A DNA stretch of 64,000 nt from Semisulcospira habei (GCA_036245525.1 BTPG01000004.1:210218912-210282911), one strand, 5' to 3'; shown: positions 43,576-43,957, counted from the first letter of the stretch. Program-made: numbers and translations. Notes: generated by a model from the sequence alone, not told the origin.

Positions 43576-43957
43576 GTGAATGTATAAATGAATGAATGAA
43601 TGAATGAATACATAAATGTATGAATGACTGAAACAATGAATGAATCTAGATAATACATTTTGATGAAACGTGCAAAGTGAGAGACGTACTGAATGTATGC
43701 AAATGAAAAGTGCAATTTTATGACTAGTATACTAAAACTTCATTTGGCAATTTCACACTTGATAATGGCAATACATTTTCTCACACTGATTTTCTGTTGT
43801 TCATTTAATTTTTATTTTCTTTTTCTTTTTATTATTTTCTCTTCAGATGGCAGAGTTGGACGAAGCTTCCAAACCGGACATTCCCTACCCATATGAAATG
43901 GTGTGGAAAGGGAACGCCGGTCGAGCCAACCCTTGGAACCCCACAGGATACGTGTGA
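3215..43957 (+). CDS. Aldo-keto reductase, eight exons (gene span)
   Basis: NADPH-dependent oxidoreductase of the aldo-keto reductase superfamily (TIM barrel), closest in style to YajO-like or Kv-beta-like members; the substrate cannot be read from the sequence. Exons are 3215-3325, 10479-10624, 12113-12266, 22327-22500, 23872-23969, 25096-25265, 43337-43476 and 43847-43957. They total 1104 nt, 367 residues plus TGA, with all junctions GT-AG and in phase. The catalytic tetrad is visible: Asp66 and Tyr71 in FIDTANIYG, Lys97 in VIATK, His139 at the start of exon 4. Other family signatures are [10 protein letters not shown] in exon 4, LAWSPLKGG across exons 5-6 and SVIIGATK in exon 7. The start is the ATG after GAAA at 3215, giving an N-terminal [10 protein letters not shown] typical of the family. 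Introns are loaded with mobile elements; intron 6 is 18 kb because of a Polinton. Probably a functional cytosolic enzyme; RNA evidence is absent. Confidence 0.93.
3455..4745 (+). repeat. 1.3-kb dispersed repeat, copy 1 (intron 1)
   Basis: Diverged but collinear with 45215-46490. Shared blocks include TAGAATGGACTTTTTAGG at the start, GTGACGTAAAAGA, the ATATGACGT(C/A)ATTCTCTCT microsatellite junction, the palindrome around GGATCTATGC, GCTAGGTAAAGTCAACCTG and the end CAGCTCTCATATAGAGGGAC. It has no coding capacity beyond microsatellite frames, and is probably a non-autonomous transposable element. Confidence 0.75.
4104..4380. repeat. (CT)n, (CA)n compound microsatellites
   Basis: A (CT)n run of about 50 bp joins (CA)n; a second (CA)n of about 100 bp follows a small palindrome at 4188-4252. 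Confidence 0.95.
4746..5198. other. No gene seen (intron 1)
   Basis: AT-rich sequence with repeated TGAAACGTGAA-like words near 4835-5030. Nothing coding. Confidence 0.35.
5199..5404. repeat. Palindromic TTAA MITE
   Basis: Flanked by TTAA on both sides (5199-5202, 5401-5404). The centre has GGTGCCAGAATAGCTTGG and its complement; the end motif is AACCCATT. Confidence 0.75.
5530..5571. repeat. (AAT)n microsatellite
   Basis: About 14 units of AAT. Confidence 0.95.
6652..6897 (+). pseudogene. THAP-type zinc-finger exon, probably decayed
   Basis: Open frame between a TTTCCCAACAG acceptor and a GTAATT donor. It encodes [15 protein letters not shown] followed by [18 protein letters not shown]. 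This matches the second half of a THAP domain (Cys-x2-His-Phe, then a leucine and A-V-x-T-x-F-x-x-P tail). A possible upstream exon ends at 5977 with FHSSSFPRK, like the THAP FHxFP motif, and is in compatible phase. The N-terminal zinc cysteines and the usual Trp are not evident. THAP domains occur in P-element transposases and in host regulators. Lying inside intron 1 of another gene, this is probably a transposon relic; moderate to low certainty. Confidence 0.4.
7037..7127. repeat. 91-bp palindromic TTAA element
   Basis: TTAACCCTTTGCGTGTTGG ... its imperfect complement ending GGGTTAA, with GATGATTCCTGTAGGAATCAT at the centre. The same family occurs at 25008, 44192, 44454 and 63949. Confidence 0.8.
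7205..7318. repeat. (GT)n with (CG)n block
   Basis: A long (GT)n ends in about 9 CG units, then returns to GT. Confidence 0.95.
7420..8150. other. No gene seen; GGCACCAAGTCT repeats
   Basis: Contains a polypurine/polypyrimidine block (7460-7530), four units of CACCAAGTCTGG near 7660-7705 and an A-tract at 7913-7929. No supported coding sequence. Confidence 0.4.
8158..8609 (+). mobile_element. LINE 3' fragment with GCGCTATATAAA-(ATT)n tail
   Basis: The first 100 bp read as the end of a LINE ORF2 ([14 protein letters not shown] then a stop). A (GT)n-interrupted 3' UTR follows, then AAGCGCTCCGAGC ... GGGCGCTATATAAAAA and (ATT)n at 8583-8609. The terminal segment matches the 3' end of the SINE at 42850-42960. 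Confidence 0.6.
8313..8431. repeat. (GT)n microsatellite
   Basis: About 118 bp of GT with a few point changes. Confidence 0.95.
8610..9152. other. No gene seen (intron 1)
   Basis: A short (GT)n at 9019-9045; otherwise unassigned. Confidence 0.3.
9158..10164. mobile_element. Solo LTR-like element, 1007 bp
   Basis: It begins TGTCACGAC and ends GTCGTGACA, a 9-bp inverted terminus with the TG...CA of LTRs. It is flanked by a perfect 5-bp direct repeat AAATC (9153-9157 and 10165-10169). There is no internal coding region. A 5-bp target duplication fits a retroviral-type integrase, so a solo LTR is the best call; a small TIR transposon is the alternative. Confidence 0.65.
10170..10478. other. End of intron 1, nothing recognised
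   Basis: AT-rich, no repeat or coding evidence. Confidence 0.3.
10479..10624 (+). CDS. Aldo-keto reductase exon 2
   Basis: Codes residues 38-86 with catalytic Asp66 and Tyr71 (FIDTANIYG). The acceptor is TTGACAG, the donor GTTTGT. It ends in phase 2, matched by the single leading base of exon 3. Confidence 0.92.
10780..11975. mobile_element. Non-autonomous DNA element with about 180-bp internal tandem repeats
   Basis: The ends are inverted: TTTTTGGCTCACGTCC near 10814 and ACACGTGAGCCATAATGGC near 11954. The interior repeats a unit about five times; each unit contains CAAACCCAAACTTGGTACAG, then TGGTAAGACCT, GGTCAAGGGTCACAAG and an AT-rich block. A diverged reverse-oriented copy lies at about 59800-60220. 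No transposase frame is present. Confidence 0.65.
12113..12266 (+). CDS. Aldo-keto reductase exon 3
   Basis: Codes residues 86-137 with catalytic Lys97 (FVIATKV) and the conserved [15 protein letters not shown] helix-strand. The acceptor has a good pyrimidine tract (TTGTTCTTCCAG); the donor is GTACCC, phase 0. Confidence 0.92.
12330..12560. repeat. Palindromic TTAA MITE copies in intron 3
   Basis: A half copy at about 12337-12370 (AAGGGTGGTGCCAGAATAG) is followed by a fuller copy from TTAA at 12385 to about 12560, ending in GGGGCTGAATG. Confidence 0.65.
12784..14205 (+). CDS. LINE reverse transcriptase, 5'-truncated ORF2
   Basis: Reverse transcriptase of a non-LTR retrotransposon, uninterrupted for 473 codons. 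Visible motifs include [16 protein letters not shown] (block 2), [11 protein letters not shown] (motif A, about residue 153), [13 protein letters not shown], the active site KYADDTAL (about 241-248) and YLGVLFDN further on. The usual LINE thumb and C-terminal region follows to residue 473. The first 25 or so codons run through a poly-G tract and are not genuine. The apurinic endonuclease domain that should precede the RT is missing, so the copy is 5'-truncated. The style is L2/CR1-like. It lies in intron 3 in the same orientation as the host gene. Confidence 0.85.
   Translation: MTSADPQEPQQSWVGAGGGGGGGGGGWWVNDDLCLLLKLCAKQLYRILCYIFNMSLTQCVVPCSWKTSCIVPVPKKQTVSVMNDLRPVALTSCVMKVFEKAVLSHFKIQVADFMDPFQFAYRRQRGVDDAILHVVNNIYSHLENPGASIRLMFYDFSSAFNTIQPHILASKLVHMNINASTILWVLDYLTNRPEYVRISSDLISDVLFINTGAPQGTVLSPFLFSLYTADRRATHDDCVMDKYADDTALTGLITDEDDRHYRQEIDDFVEWCDRNYLELHVGKTKEMVIDFRNNKQHPGPVVIKGTEVERVESYKYLGVLFDNALNWKQNTDAIVTKTHTRLYCLRKLRSFHVSTQLLQMFYCSSIVSILTFGLTCWGRNLCNRDQDRLNKVIRKGGGVIGRAQDNLDTLYNRRITNKLADILDDKTHPLRYEFDSRRIERSGRLQVPKSRTSRYDNSFVPQAVTLFNSNISR
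12784..14430 (+). mobile_element. LINE copy with (ATTGT)n tail
   Basis: After the RT stop come a short (ATT)n, then the 3' terminus GAATTTCCCCGTGAGGGAT TAATAAAGTA and about eight ATTGT units (14391-14430). The same terminus is found at 46978-47030. Confidence 0.8.
14536..14598. repeat. Palindrome with GCGGGGGC core
   Basis: CAAGAGGCATAGATCCTCAT and its complement enclose GCCCCCGC...GCGGGGGC. Related hairpins lie at 4188-4252 and 46003-46057 and, more weakly, at 440-510. Confidence 0.75.
14600..14956. other. No gene seen
   Basis: AT-rich, with several TTAAATCGTTAAATCGTTA-type words at 14870-14910. Confidence 0.35.
16405..16730. repeat. Two direct copies of a 130-bp unit
   Basis: Units at about 16405-16530 and 16600-16728 share GCAG(C/T)TCTGTACAGTTTT, AATAGATTCACATTAGCC and GGGGCTCGTGAGATCC. 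Confidence 0.75.
16944..17155. repeat. (GT)n then (CA)n microsatellites
   Basis: About 125 bp of GT with GCGT interruptions, a 30-bp spacer, then about 55 bp of CA. Confidence 0.95.
17750..18000 (-). repeat. Inverted partial unit of the 678-bp repeat
   Basis: Reads GACTTGCAGAGGGAAATGCA ... GATAGAAACCCTAAGGG, the complement of the start and end of the tandem units at 18710-20845, so the array is bounded on its left by an inverted piece. Confidence 0.75.
18710..20845. repeat. 678-bp satellite, three full units plus a partial
   Basis: Units begin at about 18710, 19388, 20066 and 20744 (partial) and are nearly identical. Each contains TCTATCAAATATAG, TAAACTGATATTGACAACAG, CACGTGACTGACTGACTTAA and CCTCACAAACCATG. 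The last two and a bit units are almost without differences (for example one CCGTCG/CCATCG change), implying recent expansion or conversion. Short reading frames recur with the same period and are not genes. Confidence 0.95.
20908..21030. repeat. (ATTC)n/(ATCC)n microsatellite
   Basis: Imperfect tetranucleotide repeat of about 120 bp. Confidence 0.9.
22327..22500 (+). CDS. Aldo-keto reductase exon 4
   Basis: Codes residues 138-195, starting with the catalytic His139 and running through PIEETL and [10 protein letters not shown]. The donor is GTATGT. The acceptor ATGTTTTGCAG is only 9 bp from the putative target duplication of a large inverted-repeat element, so part of the original polypyrimidine tract may have been displaced. 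Confidence 0.92.
22528..22690. repeat. Palindromic TTAA-family MITE in intron 4
   Basis: Begins within CATTCAGCCTGAG and contains CGACCATGATAGTTCAAGGG ... CCCTTGACCTATATTGGTCG with the GGCGCC-type centre. Confidence 0.7.
22777..23293 (+). pseudogene. LINE ORF2 C-terminal fragment, frameshifted
   Basis: Two overlapping frames (22777-23046 and 22928-23293) together read as the thumb and C-terminal part of a non-LTR reverse transcriptase. [32 protein letters not shown] and [19 protein letters not shown] are in the second frame. The switch near 22930 is a frameshift. The catalytic core is absent. It lies in intron 4 of the reductase. Confidence 0.75.
23872..23969 (+). CDS. Aldo-keto reductase exon 5
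   Basis: Codes residues 196-228 ([10 protein letters not shown] and [10 protein letters not shown], both family-typical). The acceptor is CTATTTCAG, the donor GTAAGT; it ends in phase 2. Confidence 0.92.
23975..24052 (+). repeat. SINE-like 3' fragment
   Basis: GGGCCGGTTTTCCTTGGGAT through CTCGGCGTTAAACCCAAATA resembles the conserved 3' domain of molluscan tRNA SINEs. The match is from general knowledge of such ends. Confidence 0.4.
24060..24125. repeat. Short palindromic MITE copy
   Basis: TTCAAGGATGGTGCCAGAAC ... GGCACTACCCTTGAAC; an internally shortened member of the TTAA palindromic family. Confidence 0.65.
24328..24394. repeat. (GT)n microsatellite
   Basis: About 67 bp of GT. Confidence 0.95.
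24579..24683. repeat. (GT)n microsatellite with GCGT interruptions
   Basis: About 105 bp. Confidence 0.95.
24697..24815. repeat. Hairpin with 48-bp arms
   Basis: Arms at 24697-24744 and 24766-24815 share AATTGCACGTGTTT and AACATTGGA with their complements; MITE-like. Confidence 0.75.
25008..25073. repeat. Truncated palindromic TTAA element next to exon 6
   Basis: TTAACCCTTTGCGTGTCAG, then the GAAGGAATCATCG centre and the first part of the right arm; the right end is lost. It ends about 22 bp before the exon 6 acceptor. Confidence 0.7.
25096..25265 (+). CDS. Aldo-keto reductase exon 6
   Basis: Codes residues 228-285 ([11 protein letters not shown] and the following helix). The acceptor TTGTTTCCACAG lies about 22 bp after a truncated palindromic TTAA element. 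The donor is GTAAGG; it ends in phase 1 and continues 18 kb away. Confidence 0.92.
25365..25412. repeat. Half of a palindromic TTAA MITE
   Basis: CGACCATGATAGTTCAAGGG through AGCTTGGCGCC, cut at its centre where the tRNA-headed SINE begins. Confidence 0.65.
25413..25485 (+). repeat. Left half of the tRNA-derived SINE split by the Polinton
   Basis: A tRNA-like head with an A box (TGGCACAGTGG, 25427-25437) and a B box (GGTTCGAGACC, 25471-25481). It stops at CGGGT (25481-25485), where the Polinton begins. The remainder resumes with the same CGGGT at 42573. Confidence 0.75.
25486..25635 (+). repeat. Polinton left terminal inverted repeat
   Basis: Begins AGAGATAGTAACTATGGGCG and ends near CCAAATTCAATG. 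It differs from the right copy by a few C/T changes and by the length of one T-tract. Confidence 0.95.
26590..27010. repeat. Degenerate tandem repeats of about 50-65 bp
   Basis: Units share TAAGTCTGAGAGTGAGAAA, AATCACAGAACATACCACAA or CACCGAGCAGGCCGCAAAC and GAAAATGTGTAACTG. Confidence 0.75.
27589..27765. repeat. Two direct copies of an 88-bp palindrome
   Basis: Each unit is a hairpin (GTGACGTAGTACGATAG ... CTATCGTACTACGTCAC around TTCGACA(G/C)TGTCGAA) followed by AGGGTCTTAGTAACGG. The period is 88 bp and the copies differ at only a few positions. Confidence 0.85.
27884..28220. repeat. Irregular GT-rich tract
   Basis: About 340 bp of (GT)n mixed with ATGC and GAGT words. The long frames on both strands come from this composition. 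Confidence 0.9.
28713..29399 (-). CDS. Polinton hydrophobic/helical protein, 228 aa
   Basis: I do not recognise a named family. From the ATG at 29399, chosen because it follows TTGTCAATAAAAAAA, the pattern shared by this element's genes, the protein has four parts. They are a polar N-terminus, an amphipathic helix, a glycine- and alanine-rich hydrophobic stretch (about residues 80-120, including [20 protein letters not shown]) and a charged C-terminal helical region. This suggests a membrane-associated or membrane-active virion component, by inference. It is the last gene of the minus block behind the probable penton. No breaks are visible. Confidence 0.75.
   Translation of the reverse strand: MVNFYPQLPTLDPTETNEMTKTTLAPDPQVTIASDKTLQADAFRLNNITEALKYLESEEAKYSRCKRRYKSVFNSVQNTSMAIGAVSASCSVGGIVLFATGIGSLAGIAVEGVSVATCLACFGLEALNKRFHTKLEKHEALSTLAGAKLSSLKLIISKALNDNFIDDEEFKRVQDDLNNYKKQKSEIQNKMRSQSPVNVEELKASFLAEGKRIGVQETTEKLHNLLNK
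29430..30266 (-). CDS. Polinton protein of unknown function, 278 codons, broken start
   Basis: Open for 278 codons but without an in-frame ATG: it opens at GTG (30266) after a stop a few codons upstream. An ATG at 30307, preceded by the element's usual A-rich box (TTTATAAAA), starts about 14 good codons in another frame, so a short indel near 30265 has probably broken the true N-terminus. The body is rich in predicted strands and prolines ([15 protein letters not shown] at about 87-101) and has no membrane segment. A capsid-associated role is only a guess from its position between the penton-like gene and the hydrophobic protein gene. Confidence 0.7.
   Translation of the reverse strand: MSSNRVERFADVQDFEKEGEIGEIYGFELDSTGMYKRKVIVDMKDGEKQIPKLGQLRDVTVPTPPVNNAPYNLIHVGSKWVVSPVPAPPPTIDWDIKIEFISPYVYTDDEGALVFRKVVNSGPLIVSLVPSFAPDNNSREKLKVENYERRRYLLTTRKGRSDTSVVFMPASLVVAREVTIVFEIIMKSVASAKEANIAQGIKLTWNETVTESSKVFIAITKNNDVINVSSSIPAVKVVVDKTTFVRLTYINLEHIDLVAFYYASKLYTFEELQNVIAD
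30328..31038 (-). CDS. Probable penton / minor capsid protein (single jelly roll)
   Basis: 236 aa from the ATG at 31038, which directly follows ATAATAAAA. The length, the strand-rich pattern and the C-terminus ([20 protein letters not shown] then hydrophobic VVLEIK) resemble single-jelly-roll penton proteins of Polintons and adintoviruses, which occupy the five-fold vertices of the capsid. The assignment is from fold-like pattern and context, with no catalytic motif to confirm it. It is divergently transcribed from the 31064 gene across only 25 bp. No break is seen. Confidence 0.6.
   Translation of the reverse strand: MFITLTNLDTSKPVWLTNGIDNRDGSKSVAIHEMFYTVKWFNVEDDIYNKVIFGGKTEALPPGYYDFCTIAEWFQSNFKIKATLNPANLLVTLESPTQDWLKISDRFAYLLGFYIDEDWYRSDDLDEAMFGIITMKTKKLKITGKRPVNLSVHRVLNVYLKELNTSENVHNGKPSTLLRCLPTGTAPYCESVVVRFPNLQFKKLGSSFFESLSISVTNQDDKPVLMHDFSVVLEIK
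31039..31063. promoter_or_regulatory. 25-bp divergent intergenic spacer
   Basis: Separates two divergent ATGs; contains ATAATAAAA on one strand and CATATAAAAAAAGG on the other. Any promoter for both genes must overlap this spacer or the coding ends. Confidence 0.5.
31064..32329 (+). CDS. Polinton tail-anchored structural protein, 421 aa
   Basis: Unnamed family. The start is the first ATG after the 25-bp divergent spacer. About 330 residues look globular. They are followed by a Pro/Ala linker (repeated AP, about residues 357-375), a Thr/Pro stretch and a single C-terminal transmembrane helix ([18 protein letters not shown]) ending two residues later. That layout suggests a tail-anchored protein of the virion or of an assembly membrane. 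Its 3' end overlaps the convergent minus-strand gene by 24 bp. Confidence 0.75.
   Translation: MEFKSPTITTTNAFQFNVDAKYNVAPTYEQKIIQLNQLDIAVSDASVQDLFQVKVPNPFDHYLNPPITDDSTARKWSSSPLQMFQNQLNFAILCSTTGCGVSFTDHLNHSNKLIRSVYHFHVYYQLRRILSELHTPLPTESSFNRYNNPMDMKAFERICNEFNISPRYDFTQKLDDHKGMGTLYYALSHRQYPQDYYPGYTSFSSKSQVWLGSIEQKQSNAWTTFILDKSDGFTQAGVERVNESIRTYVWCILGAQSLTKSNILNGSGKFEAQKQFLANLEDSINSTVDLPSSIQRYQNVLRYARSKVDFVVGIGLYMLPSDLQLQMGTITNYNNEIIVAGRDQKLGLNQSVNLGGTTTHVQSLKSLQTVTPLAPAPAPAPSPAPIRPVQSTPTPDTHESERTALVIGLTGLGVLLLYLFH
32306..33457 (-). pseudogene. Polinton coiled-coil membrane protein, C-terminal part (split gene)
   Basis: The open frame has 383 codons, but only the part encoded below 33276 belongs to the Polinton; about the first 60 codons are read through an inserted SINE. 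The true protein starts at 33960 and is interrupted at 33667. The Polinton part has a charged coiled coil (about residues 170-250), a transmembrane segment after [15 protein letters not shown], a Pro/Gly/Ala linker and two or three C-terminal hydrophobic helices rich in Gly and Trp. It may be a membrane-associated virion or spike-like component; the function is not known. The 3' end overlaps the 31064 gene. Confidence 0.75.
33276..33666 (+). mobile_element. SINE inserted in a Polinton gene
   Basis: 391 bp between two copies of the 13-bp target duplication CCTAAACCTACTA (33263-33275, 33667-33679), ending in a (TCAA)n tail. Most of it matches, in reverse, 60481-60835. Shared blocks include CCAGGGTCACCCTGGTCAGC, GTCTACCCTTTGTCCATTCA and GCTGTCGGGACGTTAAGCA. 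No tRNA head is evident. Confidence 0.9.
33655..33960 (-). pseudogene. N-terminal part of the split Polinton membrane protein
   Basis: Starts at the ATG at 33960 with an acidic Asp/Met/Thr-rich segment (repeats of TDMADM type). It runs about 97 codons to Ser-Arg-Phe-Arg, then enters the SINE tail and stops within a few codons. The same Ser-Arg-Phe-Arg is encoded on the far side of the SINE, because it lies in the 13-bp target duplication. It is divergent from the capsid gene across 40 bp. Confidence 0.75.
33961..34000. promoter_or_regulatory. 40-bp divergent spacer before the capsid gene
   Basis: AT-rich spacer with TTGTGCATAATAAAA touching the capsid ATG and AATTAATAAAACA touching the minus-strand ATG. 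Confidence 0.5.
34001..35284 (+). CDS. Major capsid protein, double jelly roll
   Basis: 427 aa from the ATG at 34001, chosen over an upstream in-frame TTG because it follows CATAATAAAA. The length and the two strand-rich halves fit the double-jelly-roll major capsid proteins of Polintons and related viruses. Recognisable stretches include [32 protein letters not shown], the [14 protein letters not shown] segment and a C-terminal [20 protein letters not shown]. It would form the pseudo-hexameric capsomers. It is followed after 19 bp by the packaging ATPase gene on the same strand. The reading frame is intact. Confidence 0.85.
   Translation: MTQSYGSKLDPYRKLREPLGVKGIRQSIVITNNPSTIDQNQTLTVKFPNLGPSDVIVPGTARLAFNIELSSDADVNRTLVDNLGRAIVRTIKVKLEGQEVFSLDDSDVFYCYKDLWLTREEREDRIYQGIQPDNVCKLRINAGDKSTSAAQDVILAETYGTRFYIPLEFEILTAHLPYYQGALNDRLSFELTFNDYSKVIKSSATDATYKISNISLEYEIVTHIELARLIQNQYQSRLPIYYDRVIRHSLIPKDKSDPMWNINLNTPARSLKGILMLFVEPVSPYKRDSEKFYNPKITHLSCTIEGRPNQVYASGMLPYQHYDEITKYFAGGRIRDKPANIACKDLHLYDVRIGQYLTNKYALWLDLRSTDDDYLHGSGRTVENGSDGITIQIQKKVETAAAINIYLYLIYDAQLNIAESRLSGHIY
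35285..35303 (+). promoter_or_regulatory. A-rich box before the ATPase start
   Basis: The 19-bp spacer ends TTGTGTATTAAA directly against the ATG, a variant of the box shared by this element's genes. Confidence 0.45.
35304..35915 (+). CDS. FtsK/HerA-like genome-packaging ATPase
   Basis: 203 aa from the ATG at 35304. Walker A GATGCGKT is at residues 17-24 and Walker B LFIVDD at 93-98. A following segment ([16 protein letters not shown], about 116-131) fits the sensor region ending in a conserved Gln. In Polintons this ATPase pumps DNA into the preformed capsid. The size is typical for the short viral packaging ATPases. It lies between the capsid gene and a small unknown gene on the same strand and appears intact. 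Confidence 0.88.
   Translation: MNRSLMTLDPHCGLFCGATGCGKTEFVLNLLQTRYIHHFENIVIFCPTIKHNKAYHNRLFIWTDNNIYLVDPEKKLNDYLQYFYKQFEGQPTLFIVDDCSAEKDIVKKRNTLAELAFSGRHANISVWILTQKYNAVLKDFREQLKFICLFYCKDRDSFEDCLRENDVIPNKHERDDVKNKLKSTKHLKLILKTDQPTGYGLVN
35916..35951 (+). promoter_or_regulatory. A-rich box before the 115-aa gene
   Basis: Spacer ending TTTGTCCAATAAAA against the ATG. Confidence 0.45.
35952..36299 (+). CDS. Small Polinton protein, 115 aa, unknown
   Basis: Not recognised. It starts at the ATG after CCAATAAAA, has no membrane segment or motif, and has mixed helix/strand composition with two or three cysteines. It lies between the packaging ATPase and polymerase genes with spacers of 36 and 42 bp, so it is probably co-regulated with them. 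Confidence 0.7.
   Translation: MTDGQIIQVLDLTHLFKDVMHFTDLISPKQTYISLSAPSEIYATYSVTLDYVDEHPNVECMTVDLKTPTFKVNDTNYGWLGEICYSIFKQLCKLNVYIDSVTVNKVVLHKVSQQS
36300..36341 (+). promoter_or_regulatory. A-rich box before the polymerase start
   Basis: AT-rich spacer ending TTTTGTCGGTCAAATAAAA against the ATG. Confidence 0.45.
36342..39830 (+). CDS. POLB: Protein-primed family B DNA polymerase
   Basis: 1162 aa; replicates the element. The N-terminal 280 residues are of unknown role, followed by a zinc-finger-like segment (CKKCLQRF ... HKHVLHC, about 284-305). Exo I is YADFESL (about 344) and Exo [12 protein letters not shown] (about 488). Between them is an HNH/endonuclease-VII-like module (CWIC ... DHDHITG ... 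HNNCN, about 440-470). Motif A is YVDANNLYG (about 725), motif [12 protein letters not shown] (about 880), motif C YTDTDSM (about 975), and a KMYS block lies near 1042. The extra segment between motifs A and B fits the TPR regions of protein-primed enzymes. The frame is intact. The 3' end overlaps the convergent integrase gene by 45 bp. Confidence 0.95.
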   Translation: MTDNVQNPGSSNPGSSSLRNVFHTTDLPISNTDNVYESIENSFSVIQDNLLTGSVKIQIVAKIEFTRVDGELIVLYISTRQHTVNTRRELENVFRDRLLPDFLQAIDSAKMKGSGWHEGHVHELQLKQSRYHPILGKSWLPLPTEVANKKAVVNIQNNDNYCFMWCVLAKLHFVKSKPERVSNYIKFVNELDFSGIEFPVKIEDIDLFEKLNPGISVNVFVWDNESENKLQPIRVSPIAPTYGQSEDRHVDMLLIGPAGDNDNFHYTIIRNMSRLIHGHTTKHNGKQEVCKKCLQRFSSIAVAHKHVLHCRSADDIQTVLKYPDPGSKVYFKNYGNQQKLPFVVYADFESLVVPYEGPVPESLPKTIKLSDQVVCSFGYILVRSDGLHSEPVIYRGENAACLFLTEMRHLYSQVVQYLTTCQMPLVMTEEDKLKFDTAETCWICEQPLGGDKVRDHDHITGCYRGAAHNNCNLLLKIDPKTYKLPIFFHNLKGYDSHIIMQAVDESYKNISCIAQTTEKYLTFRLDKLAFYDSMQHLSLGLASLAEGLTEYPITSKYFEPDLIKKGVYPYEYIDHWVVFEETRLPPKEKFYSTLTGKGISDSEYQHALDAWDKLGCQTIGDYHDQYLKADVCLLADVFESYREKGLLHYKLDPACYITSPGMTWDAFLKSSKISIDLLSDRMMGEMVERGLRGGISIAANNYAKANNKYLDGLGFDPSRSRSFIMYVDANNLYGFAMCELLPLKNFCLYDLSQYDITGLTNNIMNLDRNDAKGWIFEVDLEYPHHLHDYHNDYPLAVEKMSMTGKKEDTKLVPNLNDKFNYVCHYCLLQFYIRHGLVLKKVHRGIQFDQSAFMKDYIMKNTTLHARDGNTAFDKDFFKLMNNACFGKTMENPHHRKDVRLVTTESGAIKLTGKPQYTGYKEFNSSLYAVSLKKKIVKLDKPVFIGMAILELSKLVMLEFYYDYFKPKYPDCRLLYTDTDSMIIDVPTEDFYEDMKTELHMYDTSDYPKDHPLYSTQNKKVPGKFKDELNGVPIVEYVGLRSKMYSILHQKGSQSKAKGIKKTAIKNKDIRHEHYKPVLDGALMPDYPNKSLRSNRHNLEMIQTHKKSLAVGDTKRVFHSKEKAYAPGHYRLKLSEDICDELVDELIDDLVTEMSNGVWGNNL
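39786..40766 (-). CDS. INT: Retroviral-type integrase (rve)
   Basis: 326 aa from the ATG at 40766. It joins the element ends to target DNA. The catalytic DDE triad is visible: Asp in QMDLLF (residue 77), Asp in VQVDDGSEF (140 or 141) and Glu in IVENFNKQL (175), at DD35E-like spacing. The N-terminal part resembles the helical zinc-binding-type region but lacks a clear HHCC. The C-terminal part (from about 240) has the short strand-rich pattern seen in chromodomain- or SH3-like ends, with DPIWS. The first 17 bp overlap the end of the upstream 144-aa gene and the last 45 bp overlap the polymerase gene. The frame is intact. Confidence 0.93.
   Translation of the reverse strand: MAAENKLSKIYYSPSGYWKGQTAIEKLHAAVGGDITLNQVKQWLQRQAIWQIYLPAPRKITRPHFQNTTPNDTHQMDLLFLPHDTIRKKRYKYALTVVDIASRYKEAEPISDKTANTVATALSSIYKRGPLRYPRLVQVDDGSEFKGAVNQLFAKSGVLVRRGIPGVHRSQAIVENFNKQLSERLFSYQYSKELMHDTRNTEWVKRLPHVIKAMNNEGHPKPADAIKLKTITEPKTGPTPTPAPDTSLFTKQVRYLYQPGEAENDDRRRATDPIWSTSVHNIKKIIPGPNGPDATIYYLYDPAPQRAFVREELQIIPPDTVTHFSN
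40750..41184 (-). CDS. Polinton membrane protein with two TM segments, 144 aa
   Basis: Unnamed. An N-terminal hydrophobic segment ([15 protein letters not shown], residues 4-18) is followed by a charged coiled-coil-like middle ([16 protein letters not shown] and on) and a C-terminal transmembrane helix ([19 protein letters not shown]). The start ATG follows ATAAAAATAAT. It is placed directly ahead of the integrase and overlaps it slightly. Probably a virion or assembly membrane protein, by inference. Confidence 0.75.
   Translation of the reverse strand: MATIAIMIGGAVVNALAFSGSNYLFSKMGREESAEEMKRHNEASEKLAQAQQEYEKNRIEKLDFINEKLRLEGHAQHTFSNTDEAIREYYLVTGEDMSIPKPKLSDYYKPSTQQRNGEIIFVLVGMTFVYFTGVFIARKNGSRK
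41196..41426 (-). CDS. Small Polinton membrane protein, 76 aa
   Basis: Starts at the ATG at 41426 after GTATTAGAAA. It has two hydrophobic stretches (around residues 10-28 and 47-60), no motif, and an 11-bp gap to the next gene. Unknown function. Confidence 0.65.
   Translation of the reverse strand: MNDTKNLMNLVYHSAVISGLAVAYSMLGKSLLKMKSADLSRLDFEDSAKLIVVITATIATKDFLVKQGIIPENVSM
41482..41934 (-). CDS. Polinton Pro/Ser-rich single-TM protein, 150 aa
   Basis: A basic segment [17 protein letters not shown] (about 29-45) is followed by a Pro/Ser/Thr-rich linker, one transmembrane helix ([18 protein letters not shown]) and a basic tail. It could bind DNA or membrane; the function is not known. Its start lies inside the end of the upstream gene (77-bp overlap). 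Confidence 0.7.
   Translation of the reverse strand: MDETQTTPQLNPDPVLTQVQTVTKTKSPGRVEAGKRLAEYNRQKKLQLKAQTEKTHVTDPPSGSSGPVSIPSGPSLSHQSERQTTQSTPDPDPEPQSTKYIIAGFVVGFGYVGYQLYKKIQTTDSYSDQKIRHSKNKTRSRHITSNTQSR
41858..42391 (-). CDS. Polinton protein of unknown function, 177 aa
   Basis: First gene of the right minus-strand block, starting 30 bp inside the right terminal repeat boundary at the ATG preceded by TTATTATAAA. Helix-rich, with one moderately hydrophobic stretch ([15 protein letters not shown], about 124-138) and an acidic C-terminus. No recognised domain. Confidence 0.7.
   Translation of the reverse strand: MNQDELLLLNDINAVENKDLDSKKQRLLSVVVSGKSKTYLGKQYMTEDIESLTSDELIKLHAKYENHIASLMTRDLSRSLVCLYTKAVSHFLPVDSDSLSHDLESNPIVSSSIGKLACVMFYKFGNYLAPVVTLLVTGSHIDFSKIIFTAEENGRNPDDSTTEPRPCFDTGSNCDED
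42421..42572 (-). repeat. Polinton right terminal inverted repeat
   Basis: Reverse complement of 25486-25635 over about 150 bp. Differences include GGCGTG against GGCATG and 9 against 6 bases in the A/T tract. Confidence 0.95.
42661..42915. other. SINE body, no gene
   Basis: Part of the split SINE; the frames here that read through (ATT)n are not genes. Confidence 0.5.
42916..42960. repeat. (ATT)n SINE tail
   Basis: About 15 units. Confidence 0.95.
43337..43476 (+). CDS. Aldo-keto reductase exon 7
   Basis: Codes residues 285-331 ([13 protein letters not shown] and [15 protein letters not shown], the cofactor-binding end of the barrel). The acceptor CGCTTGAAG is pyrimidine-poor but is the one that keeps frame with exon 6. 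The donor GTAACT is followed by a (GT)n microsatellite. Confidence 0.88.
43501..43570. repeat. (GT)n microsatellite in intron 7
   Basis: About 70 bp directly after the exon 7 donor region, followed by AATG units near 43583-43606. Confidence 0.95.
43847..43957 (+). CDS. Aldo-keto reductase exon 8 (terminal)
   Basis: Codes residues 332-367 and TGA; the C-terminus contains PYPYEMVW and ends NPTGYV. The acceptor TTATTTTCTCTTCAG is strong. I could not pick out a convincing polyadenylation signal in the next few hundred bases. Confidence 0.88.
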   Translation: MAELDEASKPDIPYPYEMVWKGNAGRANPWNPTGYV